From the NCBI GenBank assembly GCA_030594505.1, contig JAUVFC010000069.1:1-8190 (forward strand): 8,190 nucleotides of DNA. The letters are read 5' to 3'. This DNA is from Desulfobacterales bacterium (GTDB taxonomy: Bacteria > Desulfobacterota > Desulfobacteria > Desulfobacterales > C00003106). Both the position numbers and the translations under genes were made by a program. A model generated the notes under the pieces. The model did not search any database. It saw only the letters and a program-made list of their open reading frames with translations, and had not been told where the DNA came from. Positions 1-4,780 of the stretch are shown here, piece by piece (position 1 is the first letter of the stretch; each line of letters opens with the position of its first letter).

Positions 1-41
1 TTAACGCTGAACATCTCAAGTGCTTTTCTCCCAAAATGCTC

Positions 42-76
42 AAAGTCGTTCACAAAAGACTTTTTACGAAGTCATC
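42..76 (+). repeat. Dispersed short repeat, copy 1 (half-palindrome)
   Basis: The stretch from 48 to 76 matches 28 of 29 bases of the reverse complement of 1679-1707, the left arm plus loop of the palindrome upstream of the DUF166 gene. The core is GACTTTTTACGAAGTCATC (58-76). Bases AAAGTC at 42-47 can pair with GACTTT at 58-63 around a 10-base spacer. It lies just downstream of the PilZ gene on the minus strand, so its hairpin could help end that transcript, but there is no clear terminator U-run. The first 90 bases of the window hold no supportable gene. Confidence 0.8.
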
Positions 77-90
77 AAAAAAACGGAAAT

Positions 91-399
91 TTATGAACGA
101 TTCAAAAGGTCAACCCATCCGGCCCTGGCGTCTGCGTTCAGCTCTTTGAACTCGATGCCTATCTTGTACATGTCCCCATCCTTCTTAACCCAAGCCACGG
201 CGCCCATTGCCCTTATCGGGACGTGCGCATGGATAACCAGGCCCAAGAGCGTGCCTACGTCACATGGTTGACTGCTCTTAATCATCAGTCCACCAGGGCC
301 TGTGTCTTGTATTAATTCTTTTCTAAACTGCCCGCCGTCAAAAAGAGTGACATATAACATGGTGTACCCCCGATCAGATCCTCTCTTTTCGTCATGCAT
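91..399 (-). CDS. PilZ-domain protein (probable c-di-GMP-binding)
   Basis: This 102-residue protein is essentially a lone PilZ domain. PilZ domains are cytoplasmic sensors that bind cyclic di-GMP through an N-terminal RxxxR and a later D/NxSxxG motif. RxxxR is visible at residues 6-10 (RGSDR). The second motif reads DTGPGG at 32-37, so the usual Ser is Gly, which may weaken binding or reflect family variation. The rest (VAWVKKDG, IGIEFKEL) fits the PilZ beta-barrel. I chose the ATG at 397-399 over an upstream ATG at 456 because AAAGGA lies about 9 bases before it and the longer form would run back into the CBS gene. It begins 13 bases after the CBS stop, so the two are probably co-transcribed. 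Binding activity is inferred from the family. Confidence 0.8.
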   Translation of the reverse strand: MHDEKRGSDRGYTMLYVTLFDGGQFRKELIQDTGPGGLMIKSSQPCDVGTLLGLVIHAHVPIRAMGAVAWVKKDGDMYKIGIEFKELNADARAGWVDLLNRS

Positions 400-412
400 G
401 GGCAGTAGTCCT

Positions 413-880
413 TTATCCTTCGTTTTCTTTCCTGGGCATAAGGGTGCGAAGAACATCCTCCTTGCCTATGATGCCTACGAGTTTATCTTGATCCACGACC
501 GGCAATGTGTGGATGTTTTTGCTCACCATAAGGGTGGCGACCTCTTCCAGGCTGGTTTCCGGTCCGACCACTATGGTATCACAGGTCATAGCCTGTTCTA
601 CTGTAACCGCGGCCATCTTCTGTATTTTCTTTTCAAAATTCTTGTGGGAGCTTAAAGGAATAAATGAATCCAGAAAAACGACAAAGGCCGGCAGTGGAGC
701 CTTTTCTTGCTGGGCAATCAGATCGCTCTGGCAAATAATTCCCTTCAGGCGGCCCTGACTATCCGCCACCGGCAGACCGTTAATGCGCTTTTCCAACAAC
801 AATCTTGCGACGTCGGTAATCTTTAATTCCGGCGAGACCGTGATAACCTCTTTTGTCATAATCTCTTTAGCCTTGAGCAT
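413..880 (-). CDS. Two-CBS-domain protein
   Basis: The 155-residue cytoplasmic protein consists of two tandem CBS domains: about residues 5-56 (VITVSPELKITDVARLLLEK, then GLPVAD and LKGIICQSDLI) and 96-148 (AMTCDTIVVGPETSLEEVA, then HTLPVVD and LVGIIGKEDVL). About 40 residues separate them. CBS pairs bind adenine nucleotides and usually regulate partner proteins; no catalytic domain is fused here. The start is the ATG at 878-880, where AAGGAG lies 7 bases upstream (888-893); a longer in-frame form from 913 would include that Shine-Dalgarno inside the gene and is unlikely. It sits between the DUF166 gene (59 bases upstream) and PilZ (13 bases downstream), suggesting one operon. The regulated target cannot be read from the sequence. 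Confidence 0.88.
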   Translation of the reverse strand: MLKAKEIMTKEVITVSPELKITDVARLLLEKRINGLPVADSQGRLKGIICQSDLIAQQEKAPLPAFVVFLDSFIPLSSHKNFEKKIQKMAAVTVEQAMTCDTIVVGPETSLEEVATLMVSKNIHTLPVVDQDKLVGIIGKEDVLRTLMPRKENEG

Positions 881-939
881 TTTCGCACTCCTTAAATATT
901 TATAAAAAAACATACATTATTTTATAACCATATACAAAC

Positions 940-1653
940 TTAAACTTTATTACTTCGTAAAAAGTCGCCAGCGTTTTCTACAGCCCTTTTGAGCGCCGCT
1001 GTATGGATCTTGTCGGCAAAATGCACCGGACTTTTCCCGTGAATCGGGTCCCAGCCTGAAGGATCCGCCGTGCAGAAGAGTTGTGTCTCCAGGCCGATAC
1101 GCACCGCCGCCTCTTCTACAGCCATGCCTATCACGCGTGCCGCGGCCTCCCAGGTGGCCCCGCAGGGGGCCCCTCGCAGTATTGTAATACGGCCGATCTT
1201 TCCGTCAGCAATCTCCACAGCGAACCCCGGCGCGCCAAACCTTTCTCCGTAACGGCCCAGACAAACCTGCCTGGAAAGACCGCATCAGGTCGGAGGAGTC
1301 AAGACGCCTTTGACCCGCACTTTCTTCCCCGAGGCGACTACGGGAATTTTCCTGTCCCGGCACGCCACAGCAAGGTCATGAGAAAGATCCGGATGCTTCA
1401 AGAAATCTAAAACCACATCTGCCCGGATCTCGCATGGCAGATATTTTTTTGTATCGTCGATAACAGGGAGCAGGCATGCATCAATAGACATAATTTCCAG
1501 AGCAAACAGGTCCTCCCCGTATCTTATGATGCCTTTTATCTTGCTTTCAGCGCTGTTGTTTTGCTGAAAAACCAGGATTTTTTGAAGGCCGGCAGCCCGC
1601 TCCTCTTGAACCGCCTTTGACAAACCGCCGCCCGCGGATTTCCGTTGGCTCAT
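940..1653 (-). CDS. DUF166-family protein, probable selenoprotein (in-frame UGA at 1287-1285)
   Basis: Read through one TGA, this gene encodes 237 residues, the usual size for DUF166 (PF02593), a family of unproven function sometimes labelled a putative thymidylate synthase. The N-terminal half has KILVFQQ (25-31), LLPVIDDTKKYLP (61-73) and VLDFLKHPDL (81-90). The C-terminal half has the family hallmark RGAPCGATW (160-168). The TGA is residue 123 in VLTPPT-Sec-CGLSRQ. Both sides match the same family in the same frame with no base gained or lost, and a SECIS-like hairpin follows, so I read selenocysteine rather than a stop. Other cysteines are C124, C131, C164 and C194; Sec-Cys could form a redox or metal site (inference). 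The start ATG 1651-1653 has AAGGA 7 bases upstream; ATGs at 1671 and 1689 are alternatives. The last codons (DFLRSNKV) fall in a dispersed repeat. It is the first gene of a likely operon with CBS and PilZ genes. The alternative is a nonsense-mutated gene. Confidence 0.82.
952..966 (-). repeat. Dispersed repeat core inside the DUF166 3' end
   Basis: On the minus strand this reads GACTTTTTACGAAGT, identical to the repeat core at 58-72, and similarity continues weakly for several bases. Here it encodes DFLRS, close to the C-terminus of the DUF166 protein, so the gene end appears to be built from, or overwritten by, the repeat. Confidence 0.65.
1253..1287 (-). promoter_or_regulatory. Bacterial SECIS element following UGA
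   Basis: On the mRNA (minus) strand the UGA (1287-1285) is followed after 17 nt by the apical loop GGUU (1267-1264). The loop is closed by CCAGGCA (1274-1268) pairing with UGUCUGG (1263-1257): seven pairs, one of them G-U. A second helix CGGU (1282-1279) with GCCG (1256-1253) can stack below, leaving CUUU bulged on the 5' side. Known bacterial SECIS elements lie inside the coding region just after UGA, with a small G-containing apical loop about 16-37 nt from it that is bound by SelB. Position, stem and loop all agree. The structure was folded by eye only. Confidence 0.8.
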
Positions 1654-1678
1654 CCTAAATTCCTTCTTCATTTTCCTC

Positions 1679-1726
1679 GATGACTTCATAAAAAGTCTTT
1701 TGTGAACGACTTTTTACGAAATCATC
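1679..1726. repeat. Imperfect 19-bp inverted repeat in the DUF166 leader
   Basis: Left arm 1679-1697 and right arm 1708-1726 (GACTTTTTACGAAATCATC) are inverted copies with two mismatches around a 10-base spacer (TTTTGTGAAC). The same sequence family recurs at 42-76 and, as a core, at 952-966. Here it lies between the promoter and the start codon, so it would fold in the 5' leader of the DUF166 mRNA. It could be a small non-autonomous mobile repeat, a leader regulatory hairpin, or both. Confidence 0.8.
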
Positions 1727-1747
1727 AAGGTTTATTAAAAATATATT

Positions 1748-1775
1748 ATTATCAATTGATCGTTTTTAATGTCAA
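1748..1775 (-). promoter_or_regulatory. Sigma70-type promoter for the DUF166-CBS-PilZ operon
   Basis: On the minus strand TTGACA (1775-1770, perfect -35) is followed after 16 bases by GATAAT (1753-1748, five of six matches to the -10 box). Transcription would start near 1741, giving a leader of roughly 88 nt to the ATG at 1653 that contains the 1679-1726 hairpin. Confidence 0.65.
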
Positions 1776-1792
1776 GCGATTTCGAATAGTTA

Positions 1793-1807
1793 TTGATCCG
1801 GGATCAA
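1793..1807. promoter_or_regulatory. Perfect 7-1-7 palindrome upstream of the DUF166 promoter
   Basis: TTGATCCGGGATCAA is a perfect dyad with a single central base, lying 18 bases upstream of the -35 box. Its position suits an activator or repressor site for the DUF166 operon. No regulator is encoded nearby, so this is only a candidate. Confidence 0.35.
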
Positions 1808-1844
1808 GGGAGTGAAGAATTAGGCGAGCGGGGGGAAAGTACAT

Positions 1845-2027
1845 TTAGCGTACATGGTGTTTAGGCCTGTAAATATGTACCGCAACTATCGTAAACCAGA
1901 CAAGCCAACTGTATATAACAATCTCGTAGTACCGGCATAACGAAATTGACAGTCGCTTGCTCAACCCTCTTTCTACCAGGCGGCAATACACATGAAGCGG
2001 GTTGAAGCGGTGTTGAATATTTAACAT
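1845..2027 (-). CDS. Small protein of unknown function, possibly membrane-associated
   Basis: The frame gives 60 residues: a basic N-terminal part with NPLHVYCRLVERGLSK (residues 9-24), then a hydrophobic stretch (about 32-53) that could be one membrane segment. The NPLHVYCRL block resembles short unannotated proteins I associate with deltaproteobacterial genomes, but that is recall and cannot be checked here. The start is uncertain: ATG 2025-2027 has no good Shine-Dalgarno, and the same frame is open upstream to a TTG at 2108. It is flanked by long non-coding stretches and is not obviously part of an operon. It may be a real orphan gene or a decayed one. Confidence 0.4.
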   Translation of the reverse strand: MLNIQHRFNPLHVYCRLVERGLSKRLSISLCRYYEIVIYSWLVWFTIVAVHIYRPKHHVR

Positions 2028-2260
2028 CTTTTTGAGCACTGTAGATACTACTCCATGACCTTTGAACCGGTAAAACCGACATAGCCTTGTTGTAAAATTA
2101 GTTAGCAAAACTCATACCATTTAACGTTGTAGCTGTAGTTGCAACATATCGCAGCGGCAACATATTGTATTTACTTAATTTTTAAAAATGTAAGCGTAAA
2201 GGGCACTTTCACAAAGAGAGCAAATTGTGCAATTGTTTTCCTCTTTTTGCGAAAAATATT
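2028..2260. other. Intergenic stretch with an imperfect long palindrome
   Basis: No convincing gene is present. A direct repeat GCAACATAT occurs at 2141-2149 and 2157-2165. From 2207 to 2254 there is an imperfect palindrome (TTTCACAAAGAG against CTCTTTTTGCGAAA) centred on AATTGTGCAATT. It starts 7 bases beyond the stop of the ATP-grasp gene and could form a terminator-like hairpin for that transcript, although the pairing is interrupted. Confidence 0.4.
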
Positions 2261-3100
2261 TCACTTTGAGTGGAAAATTTTGCCAAGATTATCAACAGCT
2301 TCTTGCAGGCAAGCAAAAAATCTATTTGACCCCCCCAACCCTTTTCGGCCAAACATAAAATTTATCTCGGAAAGAAGCGGCGCCGAGTCCGGTCTGCTTC
2401 GATCAAACATAAGATCAAAGGCGGCAAGATTCAGCCCTGTGTTTTCGCAAAATGTGCGTACACACCTTACCCCTTCGTCACGAAGATCAGGGTCAAGGTC
2501 GTAATCAATGAATGCGCCACGTCCCACATTGTTTCGGAATTCTTCAGGATCAGGCTGACACCGCCAATAAGGATAAAAAGACTTTCCAATCACTACCACC
2601 CTGAGATCCCTCCCCCCATGGGGGACAAATGCCTGGGCAATAAAACGTCTGCGAGGATGCCTGCGCGCATCGGAAAGCGTTGTGAGTACTTCTTGAAGTC
2701 CTTTTTTATCACGGGCCAGAAAGATCCCCCATCCACCACCTCCGGTATCGCTCTTTATCACAAAAGGAAATGGGAAGTATGGCTCCTTTCCCTTGATATG
2801 ACGTCTTATAAAGGCGGACACAGAAGGATATAACTCTGTGGAAGGATGCGGCGCATTAAATAGACGAAACAACTCTATGTTCCCGTACTTCCCTTCAAAT
2901 CCGAATCGATATCGATAGTCCGGAAAGAGCAGTACACAATGCTTTTGGCAGAAACGATACTGGTGCGCTTTGATTCGTTGAGGAACAACCGTGAGATCGG
3001 CACGGGCCATTAGATCTGCTTCGTGATCCGAGAAAAGGCCGTTGATAGAAAGGCTAAGATTGACGTCCGCTTTAATATGCGGGTGGAATGAAAGGATCAC
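2261..3100 (-). CDS. ATP-grasp domain enzyme (RimK-like fold), substrate unknown
   Basis: The 279-residue protein has ATP-grasp features in order: a candidate ATP-binding Lys in FVIKSD (K115), a glycine-rich loop TGGGGWG (119-125), the linker-type segment IAQAFVPHGGRDLR (154-167), and metal-ligand positions D229 (FDLMF), E245 and N247 in SEINFMFGRKGLGG (244-257). ATP-grasp enzymes use ATP to make an acyl-phosphate and join it to an amine, thiol or other nucleophile. The N-terminal part (KADVNLSLSINGLFSDHEADL) is a plausible pre-ATP-grasp domain. The substrate cannot be named. The start is a GTG at 3098-3100 without a strong Shine-Dalgarno. An internally deleted paralogue lies at 6103-6279. 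The upstream neighbours are an 80-base palindrome and tRNA-Val, both on or facing the same strand. Confidence 0.82.
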   Translation of the reverse strand: MILSFHPHIKADVNLSLSINGLFSDHEADLMARADLTVVPQRIKAHQYRFCQKHCVLLFPDYRYRFGFEGKYGNIELFRLFNAPHPSTELYPSVSAFIRRHIKGKEPYFPFPFVIKSDTGGGGWGIFLARDKKGLQEVLTTLSDARRHPRRRFIAQAFVPHGGRDLRVVVIGKSFYPYWRCQPDPEEFRNNVGRGAFIDYDLDPDLRDEGVRCVRTFCENTGLNLAAFDLMFDRSRPDSAPLLSEINFMFGRKGLGGSNRFFACLQEAVDNLGKIFHSK

Positions 3101-3130
3101 GGTATCTTATCGAAAACGTTATCTTAAAAC

Positions 3131-3210
3131 CTATAGGAGGCTCTCCGAGAATTATGTCCGTAACGAAAACGAGTGAGAACGAGACAAAATTTTCGGACAG
3201 CCTCCTATAG
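3131..3210. repeat. 80-base palindromic element (MITE-like)
   Basis: Arms 3131-3157 and 3184-3210 are inverted copies matching at about 24 of 27 positions, with the outer 12 bases (CTATAGGAGGCT and AGCCTCCTATAG) perfect, around a 26-base centre. It has no coding capacity. It lies 10 bases past the tRNA-Val 3' end and 30 bases before the ATP-grasp gene. It could be a miniature inverted-repeat element or serve as the tRNA terminator; it lacks the U-run of a classical terminator. Confidence 0.75.
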
Positions 3211-3220
3211 TACACTTACG

Positions 3221-3296
3221 TGGTAGGCGGTCGCGGATTTGAACCGCGGACTTCCACCGTGTGAAGATGGCACTCTCACCACTGAGTTAACCGCCC
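3221..3296 (-). tRNA. tRNA-Val (anticodon CAC)
   Basis: The minus strand folds into a standard 76-nt cloverleaf with encoded CCA. The acceptor stem is GGGCGGT/ACCGCCT (first pair G-U), the D stem ACTC/GAGT with an 8-base loop, the anticodon stem CCATC/GGTGG with loop TTCACAC giving anticodon CAC, the variable loop AAGTC, the T stem CGCGG/CCGCG with loop TTCAAAT, and discriminator A. It reads the Val codon GUG. No partial copy of the tRNA 3' end was seen elsewhere in the window, so there is no sign of an attachment-site duplication. Confidence 0.96.
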
Positions 3297-3321
3297 ACGT
3301 GTCAGAAATATGTCACAAAAA

Positions 3322-3350
3322 ATCCTACGGATTGGAGGAATAAATGTCAA
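3322..3350 (-). promoter_or_regulatory. Sigma70-type promoter of tRNA-Val
   Basis: On the minus strand TTGACA (3350-3345) is separated by 17 bases from TAGGAT (3327-3322, four of six matches to TATAAT). The start site would be near 3315, about 19 bases before the mature tRNA 5' end. Its -35 box lies inside a 20-base sequence that is repeated exactly at 6261-6280. Confidence 0.7.
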
Positions 3351-3351
3351 G
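3332..3351. repeat. 20-bp direct repeat, left copy
   Basis: TTGGAGGAATAAATGTCAAG is identical to 6261-6280. The two copies stand on either side of the opine dehydrogenase/amidohydrolase operon. Read on the plus strand it mimics a ribosome site and start codon (GGAGGAATAAATG), opening an 87-codon in-frame extension of the dehydrogenase that I do not accept as coding. Confidence 0.85.
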
Positions 3352-3483
3352 AATTTTTTGGATCTTTTTTGGATCTTCAAGCTGTTTTCTTTTTAATTAT
3401 TTGCTTGCAGCCTCCGCCCCGTCCCACTCAGAAAATCCCAACATTCCATGGGATCTACCCATGAGTCAAGAGCAGACACTTGG

Positions 3484-3513
3484 CCCACTGCGCTCGTTGA
3501 CCCACTGCGCTCG
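3484..3513. repeat. Tandem 13-mer, two copies (period 17)
   Basis: CCCACTGCGCTCG occurs at 3484-3496 and 3501-3513, in the non-coding leader region between the tRNA promoter and the dehydrogenase promoter. The stretch 3351-3536 otherwise has no gene: it is T-rich at first (a near repeat of TTTTTTGGATCT), then mixed. Confidence 0.7.
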
Positions 3514-3536
3514 ATTTACAACAGGACAACGTGAGA

Positions 3537-3565
3537 TTGAAATTGTATTCACAATTTGTTATTAT
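3537..3565 (+). promoter_or_regulatory. Promoter with embedded 7-4-7 palindrome for the dehydrogenase/amidohydrolase operon
   Basis: TTGAAA (3537-3542) and TATTAT (3560-3565) are each five of six matches to sigma70 boxes, with an ideal 17-base spacer. The start would be near 3572, about 33 bases before the ATG at 3605. AAATTGT (3540-3546) and ACAATTT (3551-3557) form a perfect inverted repeat across the spacer, placing a candidate repressor operator exactly where RNA polymerase binds. Confidence 0.65.
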
Positions 3566-3604
3566 TCTAATGCAACCTCAAAATGGACAAAAGAGAGGGA
3601 TACT

Positions 3605-4780
3605 ATGAACAATAACCACATTAAACAAATTTCCGTTTTCGGGGCGGGGAATGCGGGGATCGCTGAAGCGAGTAGAATAAAACTTCAATTCCCTGAAATA
3701 AGGGTAATTCTTTATAATCGGCTCAGCAATGAAAAATCCCGCAAGAAGGTGGCCTTGCTCCAGCGCCACAAGGTGTTTCATCTGTCCGGTATCTATCAAG
3801 GACAGACCAAACCCGACGTAGTTACCGGACGTGTAGATGAGGGGGTCAAAGGATCTCGGATAATCATTATAACCACGACCGCCAATGCCCATGGGTTTAT
3901 CGCCTCTCAAATGGCCCCCTACCTCTCTGACGGCCAGATAATACTTATCTTTGGCGGTGGTATTGACAGTAAATTTCTTATGGCTAAAAGAATCAGACAA
4001 CAGGGCTGTACTGCTGATGTTACCTTTGCTGATGCCGATACCTTTATATATGCCACAAAGATGATACAACTTTCTTCAGAGAGGATTGAGGCACTGATAA
4101 AGGCAAAAAAGGAGAAACTCTATCTTTCTGTCCTTCCGTCCGAAAGAATGCCGCATGTTTTACATTTACTTTCAAACAGTATTTACCCTGACCAGTTCAT
4201 AGGCTGCCATGATCCTATTCAGGCAGGTATCAATGACGCCCCGGGGATGCATATCATCGGCATAATCATGCAAAGGGAAAAAATCGATGCACAGGAGGAC
4301 TTTAATTTTTACCTGGGATTAACTGAAGAGATGACCGGAATGATAGAAGAACTTGACAGAGAAAGGATAGCAGTCGCCTATGCCATGGGTATAAAAGACT
4401 GCCCCACCACCCGCGATTTCTTTTATACTGCCTATAATATACCCCTGACCGATGAAGGAGGCGAAAGAAGCCTGTTTGATATGGTTCACGATGAAGGTAC
4501 CCCTTACTATAATCCGCCGGGAGCGCCCATCCGGTCACCGGCCCCTAAAAAGATGAGCCATCGGTATCTTTACGAGGAGGTAATGGTCCGGATGGCGCCT
4601 TTGTACCATATGGCCAAGGTCTTAGGGGTCAATACCCCACTTTACGAAAAACTAATTGAAGAAGCAGGTAAAATACTCAATCGTGACTATTTCAAGGAAG
4701 GAAGAAACTTAGATAACCTGGGTTTATCTCCGCATGATATTTTAAACTGGCAGACAGCGAAAAAAAGATTTGAGCGCTAA
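3605..4780 (+). CDS. NAD(P)-dependent opine (octopine/nopaline) dehydrogenase-family protein
   Basis: The 391-residue cytoplasmic protein has an N-terminal Rossmann fold with dinucleotide motif VFGAGNAG (11-18), followed by the octopine dehydrogenase helical domain (about 200-360). The second domain carries GINDAPGMHIIG (208-219) with candidate catalytic H216, SHRYLYEEV (318-326), LGVNTPLYEKLI (340-351), and a DYFKEGRNLDNLGL tail (361-374). Family members reductively condense an amino acid with a 2-oxo acid, or the reverse, using NAD(P)H; substrates cannot be predicted here. I start at ATG 3605, with GAGAGGG 5-6 bases upstream and the promoter at 3537-3565. The frame is open back to 3344, but that part would lie upstream of the promoter and looks non-coding. 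It overlaps the amidohydrolase start by 11 bases, implying coupled translation and a shared pathway. Confidence 0.88.
   Translation: MNNNHIKQISVFGAGNAGIAEASRIKLQFPEIRVILYNRLSNEKSRKKVALLQRHKVFHLSGIYQGQTKPDVVTGRVDEGVKGSRIIIITTTANAHGFIASQMAPYLSDGQIILIFGGGIDSKFLMAKRIRQQGCTADVTFADADTFIYATKMIQLSSERIEALIKAKKEKLYLSVLPSERMPHVLHLLSNSIYPDQFIGCHDPIQAGINDAPGMHIIGIIMQREKIDAQEDFNFYLGLTEEMTGMIEELDRERIAVAYAMGIKDCPTTRDFFYTAYNIPLTDEGGERSLFDMVHDEGTPYYNPPGAPIRSPAPKKMSHRYLYEEVMVRMAPLYHMAKVLGVNTPLYEKLIEEAGKILNRDYFKEGRNLDNLGLSPHDILNWQTAKKRFER

Noticed and set aside
940..1218. Independent 92-residue gene starting at GTG 1218
   Set aside because: DUF166 family sequence continues upstream of the GTG through to the TGA, so this would be only half a domain, and no ribosome site precedes the GTG.
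1285..1287. The TGA as a simple nonsense mutation or frameshift splitting two genes
   Set aside because: The frame is unbroken on both sides, family motifs flank it, and a well-placed SECIS-like hairpin follows. It remains a fallback if the genome lacks selenocysteine genes.
1861..2082. Alternative 73-codon minus-strand frame in the 1.9-2.1 kb region
   Set aside because: It overlaps the frame containing the NPLHVYCRL block, has a less protein-like composition, and has no ribosome site.
3221..3296. tRNA-Val as an integration site for a genomic island
   Set aside because: No duplicate of the tRNA 3' end and no integrase gene were seen in the window.
3344..3604. 87-codon in-frame N-terminal extension of the opine dehydrogenase, with GGAGGAATAAATG as apparent ribosome site
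   Set aside because: The apparent start belongs to a 20-bp repeat that also carries the tRNA-Val -35 box on the other strand. A promoter and Shine-Dalgarno site match ATG 3605, and the Rossmann motif sits at the usual distance from that start.
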